Assembly (NCBI GenBank): GCA_028285265.1
Contig: JANQPX010000032.1
Location: 1 to 64,000 of the forward strand
Length of the DNA: 64,000 bases
Origin: Geminicoccaceae bacterium
GTDB taxonomy: Bacteria > Pseudomonadota > Alphaproteobacteria > Geminicoccales > Geminicoccaceae
Reading direction: 5' to 3'
Shown here: positions 9,506 to 17,884 of the stretch, one piece after another
How the letters are laid out: each line of letters starts with the position of its first letter
Numbering within the stretch: the stretch's first letter is position 1
The notes under the pieces: generated by a model
Seen by the model: only the letters and a program-made list of their open reading frames with translations
What the model was told of the DNA's origin: nothing
Database searches by the model: none
Program-made: the position numbers and the translations under genes

Positions 9506-9946
9506 CTACGCAGCCCCGCGGCGACCACGGCCGCCGCCGGCGCTACGCTTGGTGCCAAGACCGATCTTTTTGGCGAGGTCACTTCGCTGTTGCGCATAGC
9601 TTGGTGCCACCATCGGATAGTCCTCCGGCAACCCCCAACGCTTCCGATAGTCTTCCGGCGTCATGTCGTAACGAGTCTTGAGATGCCGCTTCAGCATCTT
9701 CAACTTCTTGCCGTCTTCCAAACACACAATATATTCAGGCGTCACCGACTTCTTGATCGCGACGGCAGGCTGAGGCTTTTCGGGTTGCTGCGGCTCAGGA
9801 TCTGGCGACAAGGTGTTAAGACTTCCATAGACCTTCTGAATGACTTCAGGAAGATCACTTACGGCAACAGTGTTGTTGGAGACATGAGATGCTACAATTT
9901 CCGTTGTAAGAGCAAGAAGCTCATTTTGGCTTAACTTTTCGGTCAT
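9506..9946 (-). CDS. MucR/Ros-family zinc-finger transcriptional regulator
   Basis: This 146-residue protein matches the MucR/Ros family throughout: an N-terminal oligomerisation region, a Pro-rich linker (about 48-62), then the DNA-binding core YIVCLEDGKKLKMLKRHL (72-89) and DMTPEDYRKRWGLPEDYP. It ends in a basic Gly/Arg-rich tail. Such proteins are H-NS-like silencers of AT-rich DNA in Alphaproteobacteria and control exopolysaccharide, motility and cell-cycle genes. Putative metal ligands are Cys75, Asp78 and His88; the position where Ros has a second His carries Arg92. It is divergent from the tusA-like gene across an AT-rich intergenic region. Confidence 0.93.
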   Translation of the reverse strand: MTEKLSQNELLALTTEIVASHVSNNTVAVSDLPEVIQKVYGSLNTLSPDPEPQQPEKPQPAVAIKKSVTPEYIVCLEDGKKLKMLKRHLKTRYDMTPEDYRKRWGLPEDYPMVAPSYAQQRSDLAKKIGLGTKRSAGGGRGRRGAA

Positions 9947-9991
9947 AACGTTCCGCGCCTTCTTTCAAGCAGATTGTTAATGTTGCGGAAG

Positions 9992-10019
9992 AATATATTT
10001 AAACTTTTTACTTCTGCAA
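9992..10019 (-). promoter_or_regulatory. Putative sigma70-type promoter of mucR
   Basis: On the minus strand TTGCAG (10019-10014) and TATATT (9997-9992) are separated by 16 bases within an AT-rich stretch, about 45 bases upstream of the mucR ATG. MucR proteins usually repress their own AT-rich promoters, so autoregulation here is plausible but inferred. Confidence 0.4.
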
Positions 10020-10055
10020 GGGCTTTATGTGAGGTTTCTGTAGAGGAGGCAAGAA

Positions 10056-10310
10056 ATGATGAAAAAGACTGAATACAGCTTGGACATCACCGCTGATATC
10101 TGTCCGATCACCATGGTGAAAACCAAGCTTTTGCTGGAAGACATGCCGGTTGGTGAAATTGCGATCATTCGGTTGAATTCTGGTGAACCCTTGGAAAATG
10201 TGCCACGGACTTTACGTGACCAAGGTCACGAAGTTCTAGAACTTGAGCCTGAAGCAAAGGGAAGCATTGTTCACCGTCTGGTGGTAAAGAAAGCGGCCGG
10301 TCGCTTTTAG
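10056..10310 (+). CDS. TusA-family sulfurtransferase-like protein
   Basis: An 84-residue cytoplasmic protein with the TusA fold pattern: DITADICPITMVKTKLLLED at the N-terminus, with the conserved Cys-Pro (Cys16-Pro17), then GEIAIIRLNSGEPLENVPRTL and a C-terminal VHRLVVKK strand. In TusA the Cys carries a persulfide in sulfur relay for tRNA thiolation or molybdenum-cofactor work; other family members act in redox or metabolite sulfur transfer. A strong AGGAGG site precedes ATG ATG. It is a single-gene unit divergent from mucR, with no sulfur-relay partners adjacent, so the acceptor is unknown. Confidence 0.85.
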   Translation: MMKKTEYSLDITADICPITMVKTKLLLEDMPVGEIAIIRLNSGEPLENVPRTLRDQGHEVLELEPEAKGSIVHRLVVKKAAGRF

Positions 10311-10413
10311 CTTATCTGGTCTTGCTCTTCGTGCGCGACTTGCGATTTGGCGTCGTCAAATTATCGAAGCGCGACAATATTGATTAAAAGGCCAACAAAT
10401 CAAAGAACCAAAT

Positions 10414-10953
10414 TCAGCGGCAGGTCTGCAATGTTGGTTCAGGCAATGTCGTCCCGTCGAGATCAGAGCGCATCGTGTAAGCGCTCATCCGGCTGCCATC
10501 TGGCCTCTGATAGTATCCCTCGCGCCGGCCCACTTCGACAAACCCGAAAGCCCGATAAAGACTTTGGGCCGAGTGGTTGTCCGCGGCTACTTCTAAGAAG
10601 ACCGAAGTCGCCCCAATTCGCTGGCATCGTTCCATGCAGTCACGCAGCAATACTGCACCGATCTGACGCCGACGATAGCTAGGACCGACGCCAATCGACA
10701 AGAGCTCGCCTTCGTCTCTAATCACGCGACAGAGAGCAAATCCGACGCCACGCATACCATCAATGCCGGAGAGACTGCCCTCGAACAGTCTTGCAAGGAT
10801 GCCAAAACCTCCTGGCAAAGCGAGAAGGTGCGCAAGATCTGCCCTGCTCCACGCATCGTCGAAGCAGCTTTGATGCAATCTCGCGAGGCGGCCAAGATCA
10901 AAAGGACCTACCGTCTTAATGCTAATCGTCGGCTGTCGCTTCAAGGCGAGCAT
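10414..10953 (-). CDS. rimI: GNAT acetyltransferase, RimI-like
   Basis: A GNAT-fold protein of 179 residues. The acetyl-CoA motif is GVGPSYRRRQIGAVLL (about 88-103), a form of the Q/RxxGxG/A loop, followed by TSVFLEVAADNHSAQSLYRAFGF (about 116-138), typical of RimI enzymes that acetylate ribosomal protein S18 or other protein N-termini. It starts one base after the tsaB stop, and tsaB-rimI adjacency is widespread. That context favours RimI over an unrelated GNAT. The protein is somewhat longer than E. coli RimI. Confidence 0.87.
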   Translation of the reverse strand: MLALKRQPTISIKTVGPFDLGRLARLHQSCFDDAWSRADLAHLLALPGGFGILARLFEGSLSGIDGMRGVGFALCRVIRDEGELLSIGVGPSYRRRQIGAVLLRDCMERCQRIGATSVFLEVAADNHSAQSLYRAFGFVEVGRREGYYQRPDGSRMSAYTMRSDLDGTTLPEPTLQTCR

Positions 10954-10954
10954 G

Positions 10955-11686
10955 TCAGGCCAAAACCTCTATATCATCGCCTTTCGATACCAACGGAGTC
11001 GGCGGTACCGCGTCGGGCGCCCTAATGTAAAGTGGCTTGAGCGTATCCCCCGAAACTGGCATGTCACCCGCGAACAGTCGTTCTACAGCCGCCAACGCCA
11101 CGGCTGACGCGTCGATCGATATCGCATGCATCATCTCGACTTTGGTCTGGGCGTCAAGCATCGGGGCTACCAAGGCAGCGCCATCGCCAACCAGACACCA
11201 AGATCCCGCCTTCAGCTGGTCCGCCACGGCAGCCGGTCCCTGGCTCGAAATCGCGGTAACCGCCTCGCCATTGGCCGAAAACGTCTGGACGTAGACCTCG
11301 CCTCGTCGAGCGTCCAAACTCACCACCAACGGACAATCCCGCCCGGCGTCGGGCCGATCGTGGCGCAACTTGGTCGCGACGACCTCATGGCTGGAGACCC
11401 CCAGGACAGGCAGACCCGCCGCAAGCGCAAGACCACGGGCGAGCGCAACGGCGCTTCGAATCCCCGTGAAGCTTCCTGGTCCACGATTCACGGCGATTAA
11501 GGCAAGATCGGGATAGCTCAACGACTCGTTCGCAAGAAGCTGCTCAACGATCGTAATCAGTTGATCTGCCTTACCGCCCCCAGCCGGCAACGTCGCGCCA
11601 GCAAGCCAGCTGATCCTGCCATGCGTCGAGCGCCACAAAGCAGCACTTGCGACGTTACCCGAGCTTTCGATGGCAAGGCCAAGCAT
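10955..11686 (-). CDS. tsaB: tRNA threonylcarbamoyladenosine biosynthesis protein TsaB
   Basis: TsaB is the scaffold partner of TsaD in making t6A37 in tRNA. The 243 residues show the ASKHA-fold signatures: LAIESSGNVASAAL at the N-terminus, AVNRGPGSFTGIRSAVALARGLALA (about 65-89) and SLDARRGEVYVQTF (about 123-136). Length is normal. It lies 18 bases downstream of nfuA and directly upstream of rimI in one minus-strand unit. TsaD and TsaE are not in the window. Confidence 0.95.
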   Translation of the reverse strand: MLGLAIESSGNVASAALWRSTHGRISWLAGATLPAGGGKADQLITIVEQLLANESLSYPDLALIAVNRGPGSFTGIRSAVALARGLALAAGLPVLGVSSHEVVATKLRHDRPDAGRDCPLVVSLDARRGEVYVQTFSANGEAVTAISSQGPAAVADQLKAGSWCLVGDGAALVAPMLDAQTKVEMMHAISIDASAVALAAVERLFAGDMPVSGDTLKPLYIRAPDAVPPTPLVSKGDDIEVLA

Positions 11687-11704
11687 GGAAAAAGTACCAA
11701 AGCG

Positions 11705-12265
11705 TTATTCGATCGGGCGAACTTCGCTAACTTCGGGTACGTAATAGCGAAGCAGGTTTTCGATACCGTTCTTGAGCGTGATCGTCGAACTCGGGCAGCC
11801 TGCGCAAGCGCCGCGCATATGGAGGTACACGATGCCGCGTTCGAACCCATGGAAGATGATGTCGCCTCCGTCCTGGGCAACCGCGGGGCGCACCCGTGTG
11901 TCAATCAGTTCCTTGATCTGCTTGACGATCTCGTCGTCATCTTCATGGATGCTACCGGAATCAGGACCAAGTTCGGCATCTGGTGCGATTACAGGATCAC
12001 CCGATTGGAAATGTTCCATGAGGGCGCCTAAGACAGCAGGCTTCAGTGTATACCAATCCTGACCTTCCGCCTTGGTCACTGTCACGAAATCGCGTCCGAG
12101 AAAAACACCCGTCACGCCATCGACGGCAAAGACCCGTTTCGCTAAGGGTGACCCCTCGCTCGCTTCCGCCTCAGTAAAATCGGCGACACTTCCGCCCATG
12201 ACCTCACGGCCCGGGAGAAACTTCAGCGTCGCCGGGTTCGGTGTTTGTTCGGTCTGAATGAACAT
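11705..12265 (-). CDS. NifU-family iron-sulfur scaffold/carrier protein (NfuA type)
   Basis: A 186-residue protein with an Nfu N-terminal domain (MFIQTEQTPNPATLKFLPG, about 1-90) and a C-terminal NifU domain (about 110-180) carrying the CAGC motif (Cys154 and Cys157) that holds a [4Fe-4S] cluster for delivery to target proteins. This is the usual alphaproteobacterial/mitochondrial NFU1-like form. It lies between the DUF2333 gene (116 bases upstream) and tsaB (18 bases downstream), an arrangement common in the class. Confidence 0.95.
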   Translation of the reverse strand: MFIQTEQTPNPATLKFLPGREVMGGSVADFTEAEASEGSPLAKRVFAVDGVTGVFLGRDFVTVTKAEGQDWYTLKPAVLGALMEHFQSGDPVIAPDAELGPDSGSIHEDDDEIVKQIKELIDTRVRPAVAQDGGDIIFHGFERGIVYLHMRGACAGCPSSTITLKNGIENLLRYYVPEVSEVRPIE

Positions 12266-12381
12266 GATGGAACCTCCCGGGAATCGCCTCGACTACGTGA
12301 TCCCACAAAAAGATGGCCCATGCCATCAGCAGGTTCAAGCCGTCATGGCAACGACAATTGATCCACCCAACGATGAAACCG

Positions 12382-13428
12382 TCACTTCAAGAGAATGTTG
12401 GATATTTCCTTAAGCTGCGTGCGGGCCCTCAAGAGGTAGAATCCCTGCGCCGATAGATGGCTTGGTCGAAATTGAGCTTCAGGTGAGCCGTTCGTGACCA
12501 CCCATGGCTGCAGGGTTGCTGCCTGTTCGAGGCTCTTCAACGTCAATCGCCAGGCATTTCCCAAGCTTCGCTCGGCGATGACGTCGGCGAAGTCTTCGCG
12601 CATCGCCCGCATCAAAAGGTAGTAGGCATACAACCGGCCTTTATTCGCGTAAAAGAGGTTGTCGGCCTGAAAGTCGAGCAAGTTGGTCGAATGCTCCTCG
12701 ATATGTCGGCTGATCGAAGCCGACACACCGCCGATATCCGAGGTGACTCGATCGATCAGTGTCTGCAGATTGTCAGCTCGCGCCTCGAAACGCGCCTCGC
12801 CATTGGCCAGGCGGTCATTATAGCGGCGGAGGGCAATCATCCCCTGTTCATACTGCTTTTCCGACGGAGCCGTGGGCGTCCACCAGGACACATCGGGATT
12901 GTAGATCCAGACAAACGGCGAATAGGAAAGAAAGCCCGCCGCCTCCTTAGCGTCAGGATCTTCCGAACTGGAACCGCGCGTCCGCGCAATTTCATCTCGT
13001 AGCTCAGACGTGAATCGGAACAATGCCGTTAACATACCCTGCTGAAAATTTGGCGCATTATCGAGCAGATAGCCTGGCATAAACACTGGGTCATTTGAAA
13101 GCCAACGATTGGACACCGCTTCTCGTTCGATGAGGTCAGCCGCCAGCGCCACAGTAACGCTTGCTCCCTCCGGTGCCGAACTCGGCTGCCCGAACTCGAT
13201 GTCGTCATCAATCCGGTGCAACCAGATCATGCCAAGGACGTAGTAAGCGAGAACCAACAGGATCAACGCAAGAGGGGCCAAGGCAATTGTACGGAGGGTC
13301 AGCCAGCTGCGCTGCGCCGTTGGTCGCGCCCCGCCCGTCGCCTCGTTAGCCTCGAGCGGCGACTCCGCTTGCGGCGTTGGCGCCTTGCTGGAACCTGAAG
13401 AATCCGAAGGTAAGGTTGACTCAGCCAT
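12382..13428 (-). CDS. DUF2333 family membrane-anchored protein
   Basis: A 348-residue protein with a Ser/Pro/Ala-rich cytoplasmic start, one membrane helix at about 48-70, and a large periplasmic domain. The domain matches DUF2333 by its conserved blocks: REAVSNRWLSNDPVF, NFQQGMLTALFRFTSELRD, and FYANKGRLYAYYLLMRAM near the C-terminus. No biochemical role is established to my knowledge. It sits between trpS (20 bases upstream) and nfuA, probably in the same transcript. Confidence 0.85.
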   Translation of the reverse strand: MAESTLPSDSSGSSKAPTPQAESPLEANEATGGARPTAQRSWLTLRTIALAPLALILLVLAYYVLGMIWLHRIDDDIEFGQPSSAPEGASVTVALAADLIEREAVSNRWLSNDPVFMPGYLLDNAPNFQQGMLTALFRFTSELRDEIARTRGSSSEDPDAKEAAGFLSYSPFVWIYNPDVSWWTPTAPSEKQYEQGMIALRRYNDRLANGEARFEARADNLQTLIDRVTSDIGGVSASISRHIEEHSTNLLDFQADNLFYANKGRLYAYYLLMRAMREDFADVIAERSLGNAWRLTLKSLEQAATLQPWVVTNGSPEAQFRPSHLSAQGFYLLRARTQLKEISNILLK

Positions 13429-13448
13429 AATGTTTCCTCTGCTTCCGC

Positions 13449-14444
13449 TCAGCGCGGCAGAAAACCGACGATGTCATAGACCTTGGCGATATTGTCGGAC
13501 GCGATCGCCTCTGCTTTGGCTGCACCTCGTGCCAAAATCTTTTCAATCTCGCCACGGTCGTCCATCAACCGCCGCATCTCCATCGTAATCGGCTCGAGCT
13601 TAGCAACCGCTAAGTCCGAAAGACGCGCCTTAAAATCGGCAAACGACGTCTCAGAGAATTCGGCCTCGACCTTCGAACGTGGTTCTTCAGCGAGCGCGGC
13701 ATAGATTTGTAACAGGTTCGAAGCTTCCGGCCGGCTTTCCGGATCGTAGGACAATCCCATCTCACTGTCGGACTTCGCCCGCTTGATCTTCTGCGCGATC
13801 GTATCGGCGTCGTCGATCATATTAATCCGGCTTTGATCGGATGGATCCGAGCTGCTCATTTTTCTCGAGCCATCGCGCAAGCTCATAATCCTCGCCGCCT
13901 CTTCTTGGATCACCGGCTCCGGCAGCGGGAAGAAATCCTGCTCATATTTGCGATTAAAAGCACCGGCAATATCACGCGCCAATTCAACATGCTGCTTTTG
14001 ATCCTCGCCCACCGGCACATGGGTTGCACGATAGAGCAAAATGTCAGCCGCCATCAGAACCGGGTAGGTATAAAGCCCAGCAACAGCTTGATCTTTCTTC
14101 TTTCCAGCTTTGTCCTTGAATTGCGTCATGCGGTTCAGCCAACCGAGTGGTGTCACACAATTGAACACCCAAGCGAGTTGGGGATGAGCGGCCACGTGGC
14201 TTTGAGCAAAGATGGTCGTCTTCTCGACGTCCAAACCTGCTGCCACAAAGCTAGCCGCCACCTCGATGGTTCGCTCCCGCAATGTCTGCGGATCCTGCGG
14301 CACCGTGATTGCGTGGAGGTCGACGACACAATAGATCGCCTCGTAATCCCCTTGCAGTCGCACCCAATTCCGTATCGCACCCAAATAATTCCCGAGATGC
14401 AAATTGCCGCTAGGCTGAATCCCAGAAAAAATTCGCCCCTTCAT
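13449..14444 (-). CDS. trpS: Tryptophanyl-tRNA synthetase
   Basis: Class I aminoacyl-tRNA synthetase of 331 residues. The HIGH-equivalent PSGNLHLGNYLG is at 11-22 and the KMSKS-equivalent KMSSS at 195-199. Other TrpRS features include VPVGEDQKQHVELARDIA (about 143-160), which recognises tryptophan and the adenylate. Length and motifs are normal. It heads the unit trpS-DUF2333-nfuA-tsaB-rimI. Confidence 0.97.
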   Translation of the reverse strand: MKGRIFSGIQPSGNLHLGNYLGAIRNWVRLQGDYEAIYCVVDLHAITVPQDPQTLRERTIEVAASFVAAGLDVEKTTIFAQSHVAAHPQLAWVFNCVTPLGWLNRMTQFKDKAGKKKDQAVAGLYTYPVLMAADILLYRATHVPVGEDQKQHVELARDIAGAFNRKYEQDFFPLPEPVIQEEAARIMSLRDGSRKMSSSDPSDQSRINMIDDADTIAQKIKRAKSDSEMGLSYDPESRPEASNLLQIYAALAEEPRSKVEAEFSETSFADFKARLSDLAVAKLEPITMEMRRLMDDRGEIEKILARGAAKAEAIASDNIAKVYDIVGFLPR

Positions 14445-14631
14445 TTCACCACGCCTTTATTGGAACCAAGAACACCAAATCGTCTCAACCTCTTATGGTG
14501 ATCCCCTCCGCCAGGTGCAAGACCGAGCATAGGCGGACGGCCTGCCAGCAATTTCTTGGGAACTGACGAGCTGTCGGCATGCGAGTAGAGATTTCTGAAA
14601 ACACCAGGAACGGCGTGAGGCGCGCGGTACA

Positions 14632-14964
14632 TGCCTTGAGCCTTGTGCAAGCAAACCCGACATGCGACTTATGGATCGGAAGTCGACTGGCTCGATCCTT
14701 TAACGCCTTGACGATGAGCCCGTGCGTTTTGGCAATCTCACCGGGAAGGGTCGTGACGCAAGCAAGAAAGTGTTCACCGAGACCCTTCGTCAAATCGAAG
14801 CCCAAGGACTGGTGACGCGTCATGTCATGGAGGCCGCTTCCGTATCGGTTCAGGATGCAATCTCATCTCATGGCAACATGGCCTTGGTCATTCTTGACGG
14901 ATTGCCTCGATGCAGTGAAAGCCTGTCCAACAATGGGAGCAGGGTCAACAAGACACCCAGTTAG
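14632..14964 (+). pseudogene. Remnant of an HxlR-family transcriptional regulator
   Basis: One plus-strand frame reads C-A-S-K-P-D-M-R-L-M-D-R-K-S-T-G-S-I-L, stop (TAA 14701-14703), then RLDDEPVRFGNL and SKKVFTETLRQIEAQGLVTR. This lines up with the HxlR winged-helix pattern: Cys, then (K/R)W-T-x-x-IL, GPVRFxEL, GIS-K-x-LTxTLRxLExDGLVxR. The usual Trp is Ser, the stop replaces a residue between the second and third blocks, and the C-terminal LTxxG block is weak. The closest downstream genes are DUF1330 and tcuA-like genes, so it may once have regulated that cluster. A sequencing error at 14701 is an alternative to real decay. The intergenic DNA before it (14445-14630) shows no gene. Confidence 0.6.
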
Positions 14965-14979
14965 GCAAAAGCGCATGGC

Positions 14980-15405
14980 ATGAACGATTATATCGATCCC
15001 ACAAAAGAAGCCTTCGCCGAATTTCGAGGCAATGATCGGCAGGGGCCCATCCACATGCTCAATCTCGTGCGATTCCGCGAAAAAGCGGCCTATCCAGACG
15101 GACGTGATGTAACCGGCGCCGAGGCCTACGCGGCCTATGGCCGAGAGAGTTTTCCAGTGTTCTCAGGCCTCGGAGGCAGGATTGTCTGGCGTGGACGATT
15201 CGAGATGATCTTGATCGGCCCAGATGATCAACGTTGGGATGAGTGTTTCATCGCAGAATATCCCTCGGTATCAGCCTTCGTCGACATGGTCCGAGATCCG
15301 GTTTATCGAGAGGCCGTCAAGCACCGCCAAGCAGCGGTGCGCGACTCGCGTCTTGTGCGCCTGGCACCCGCCGACGTCGGCTCTGGTTTCGGTGGGCTGG
15401 CCTGA
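14980..15405 (+). CDS. DUF1330-like (dimeric alpha-beta barrel) protein
   Basis: A 141-residue protein with the pattern GPIHMLNLVRFREKA, a Tyr/Ala-rich helix (GAEAYAAYGRES), GRIVWRGRFEMILIGP, and AEYPSVSAFVDMVRDPVYREAVKHRQAA, which fits the DUF1330/ABM ferredoxin-like fold. These proteins are usually found with catabolic enzymes, and their chemistry is rarely known. It precedes the tcuA-like gene by about 30 bases on the same strand, so it probably belongs to that operon. The ribosome binding site is weak. Confidence 0.75.
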   Translation: MNDYIDPTKEAFAEFRGNDRQGPIHMLNLVRFREKAAYPDGRDVTGAEAYAAYGRESFPVFSGLGGRIVWRGRFEMILIGPDDQRWDECFIAEYPSVSAFVDMVRDPVYREAVKHRQAAVRDSRLVRLAPADVGSGFGGLA

Positions 15406-15438
15406 CATCATGGATGCCTTTGAACGAGTTCTCGTCCA

Positions 15439-16821
15439 TTGAAGCTTTCGCCTGATATCCTGGTTGTTGGTGGCGGTAATGCGGCACTTTGTGCCGCGAT
15501 CACGGCTGCTGAGCTTGGCGCGTCGGTCCTGATGCTTGAGAGTGCGCCGCAATCCTATCGCGGCGGGAATTCGCGACATACACGCAATTTTCGTTGCATG
15601 CATGCGGGGCCACTCGGCACCCTCACGGACGCTTATGACGAGAACGAATACTTCGATGATCTGATCAGGGTGACAGGCGGTCAGACCGATGAATCGCTGG
15701 CTCGAATGACCATCGGTAGATCCGAAGCCTGTTACAGCTGGATGGAAGAGCACGGTGTCCGCTTTCAACCGTCACTCTCAGGGACCCTTTCTCTTAGCCG
15801 CACCAATGCCTTTTTTCTCGGCGGTGGCAAAGCACTGGTAAACGCCTATTACCGCAAAGCGGAGGACCTAGGCGTCACCGTCGCCTACAATGCCGAAGTG
15901 ACACATCTAGAGCAGAACGGCGGTCGCATCGAACGCGTCGAGGCAACGATCGACAACGAGCCGCATTCGATCATGCCACGCGCGACGATCGTTGCTTCTG
16001 GCGGTTTTCAAGCGGATATCGACTGGCTGGCCGACGCATGGGGCCCGGCCGCACGCAATTTCCTCATTCGTGGTACGCCCTATAATCGCGGCGTGGTCTT
16101 AAGAGACCTATTGAGCCAAGGCATAGCGAGCGTCGGTGATCCTACCCAATGCCATGCCGTCGCCATCGATGGCCGCGCGCCCCAATTTGATGGCGGCATT
16201 GTGACCCGGTTGGACTGCGTACCTTTCTCCATCGTGGTCAACAAGCATGGGGAGCGCTTTTACGACGAGGGCGAGGATGTTTGGCCCAAACGCTATGCGA
16301 TCTGGGGGCGACTGGTAGCAGCGGAACCTGATCAGGTCGCCTATGCGATCATCGATGCGAAATCACTCCCGCTGTTCATGCCATCCGTGTTTCCGCCGGA
16401 GAGCGCCGACACCATCGAAGGCCTCGGTCAACAACTCGGTCTGCCCGGCGATTCCCTCCGCCGCACCGTCGATCGCTTTAATGCAGCATGCAGACCCGGG
16501 GATTTTCGCCCAACCGAGCTCGACTACCTATCGACCGAAGGCATCACACCACCAAAAACCAACTGGGCTCGCCCAATCGCCGAGCCACCGTTCTATGGCT
16601 ATCAACTTCGCCCGGGTGTGACCTTCACCTATCTAGGCTTGAAGGTGGATGAACGAGCGCAAGTGCAAGTGGCCGAGGGTCCGATCGAGAATCTCTGGGC
16701 AGCAGGGGAAATCATGGCGGGTTCTATCCTTGGACAAGGTTATCTCGCGGGTTTCGGGATGACGATCGGCACCGTGTTCGGTCGCCTCGCGGGTGAGGAG
16801 GCAGCACGCCATGTCCAGTAA
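15439..16821 (+). CDS. FAD-dependent dehydrogenase, tricarballylate dehydrogenase (TcuA)-like
   Basis: A flavoprotein of the fumarate reductase/succinate dehydrogenase superfamily, 460 residues. The FAD-binding GGGNAALCAAITAAELGA lies at 11-28 with the acidic ribose-binding Glu after the second strand. NSRHTRNFRCMH and the C-terminal ENLWAAGEIMAGSILGQGYL are typical of TcuA, which oxidises tricarballylate to cis-aconitate. The following gene is the matching TcuB-like electron-transfer protein, overlapping by 11 bases. The only start near the conserved N-terminus is TTG (15439-15441), without a good ribosome binding site; translation may depend on coupling to the DUF1330 gene. The true substrate could be another carboxylate. 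Confidence 0.82.
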   Translation: MKLSPDILVVGGGNAALCAAITAAELGASVLMLESAPQSYRGGNSRHTRNFRCMHAGPLGTLTDAYDENEYFDDLIRVTGGQTDESLARMTIGRSEACYSWMEEHGVRFQPSLSGTLSLSRTNAFFLGGGKALVNAYYRKAEDLGVTVAYNAEVTHLEQNGGRIERVEATIDNEPHSIMPRATIVASGGFQADIDWLADAWGPAARNFLIRGTPYNRGVVLRDLLSQGIASVGDPTQCHAVAIDGRAPQFDGGIVTRLDCVPFSIVVNKHGERFYDEGEDVWPKRYAIWGRLVAAEPDQVAYAIIDAKSLPLFMPSVFPPESADTIEGLGQQLGLPGDSLRRTVDRFNAACRPGDFRPTELDYLSTEGITPPKTNWARPIAEPPFYGYQLRPGVTFTYLGLKVDERAQVQVAEGPIENLWAAGEIMAGSILGQGYLAGFGMTIGTVFGRLAGEEAARHVQ

Positions 16822-17884
16822 TCCTATCGAGGAAGCACGACGCCAGGTCGAGATCTGTAATGCATGCCGTTACTGTGAGGGCTATTGTGCAGTCTTTCCC
16901 GCCATCACCTGGAAACGTGCCTTTAGCGATGGTGACATCACCCAGTTCGCCAATCTCTGCCACAACTGCAGGGGCTGCTACTACGCCTGCCAGTATACCC
17001 CCCCCCATGAGTTCGCTCTGAATTTGCCAAAAGCGCTCGCCGAGGTCCGCCAGGCGAGCTGGAAAGACATGGCCTATCCAAGGGGGTTCGCCTTGCTCTT
17101 TGATCGCTCAGGCGTGGCCATCGCAGTGGGTCTCATCGTCGCCATCACCCTGCTCTTTTGGCTCGCTTCGGCCTTACGTCCAGAGGGTGGTAATGGCTTC
17201 TACGCGTATATGTCACACAGCCTCATGGTCACGATCTTCGCACCGGCCTTCATCTTGCCATTGCTTGCCATCAGCGTCTCGATACGACGTTACTGGATGC
17301 ATGTCGGTGGCGGAGCAGTGATAACCCAGGATCTCGGCGAAGCGCTCCATTCGGCAGGTCGATTGACCAATCTCGCTGGGGGCCATGGCGAGGGGTGCAA
17401 TTACGAGGACACGGACCGTTACTCCAACCGGCGGCGAGCGTTTCATCACGCGACCCTTATCGGATTCCTCCTTTGCTTCGCATCAACCTCCATTGCCACC
17501 GTGATGCACTATGCCGTTGACATGGAAGCACCCTATGCGCTGTTGAGCCTACCGAAGCTGTTCGGTGTCACGGGCGGCCTTCTCCTCTGCGTTGGCGCGG
17601 CTGGCTTAGCCGCACTGAAGATGCGTGCGGATCGGCAACTCGGCGCGCCGGCGATCTGGGGCGGTGAAATGGCGTTCATCTTGCTGCTTTTTACTGTCAG
17701 TGGAAGCGGACTAGTCCTCTACGCAGCAACGGGGACAAGCGCGGTACCTTTTCTTTTGGCTTTTCACCTCGGCACGGTCCTAACCTTTTTTCTGATCACT
17801 CCTTATTCAAAAATGGTTCATGGCTTCTACCGTCTGGCTGCGCTCACCTATCATGCCGCTGCCGATCGAACACGCCGGGTGTAA
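16811..17884 (+). CDS. TcuB/CitB-like iron-sulfur membrane electron-transfer protein
   Basis: A 357-residue protein with two ferredoxin-like cysteine clusters at the N-terminus (Cys16, 19, 22, 26 and Cys50, 53, 56, 60), then about six membrane helices with several histidines (for example VMHYAVD and LLAFHLG). This is the TcuB family that passes electrons from the flavin of TcuA to the quinone pool. GAGGAGG just before ATG 16811 fixes the start inside the end of the tcuA-like gene, so the two are translationally coupled. No citrate-type transporter (TcuC) follows directly. The nearest transporters are at 19.4-23.3 kb. Confidence 0.85.
   Translation: MSSNPIEEARRQVEICNACRYCEGYCAVFPAITWKRAFSDGDITQFANLCHNCRGCYYACQYTPPHEFALNLPKALAEVRQASWKDMAYPRGFALLFDRSGVAIAVGLIVAITLLFWLASALRPEGGNGFYAYMSHSLMVTIFAPAFILPLLAISVSIRRYWMHVGGGAVITQDLGEALHSAGRLTNLAGGHGEGCNYEDTDRYSNRRRAFHHATLIGFLLCFASTSIATVMHYAVDMEAPYALLSLPKLFGVTGGLLLCVGAAGLAALKMRADRQLGAPAIWGGEMAFILLLFTVSGSGLVLYAATGTSAVPFLLAFHLGTVLTFFLITPYSKMVHGFYRLAALTYHAAADRTRRV

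Noticed and set aside
11450-11475. TTCGAATCC-like sequence resembling a tRNA T-loop
   Set aside because: It lies inside the tsaB coding frame and has no cloverleaf around it.
14485-14823. Minus-strand open frame antisense to the HxlR remnant
   Set aside because: No family similarity and no good start; the plus strand explains the region better.
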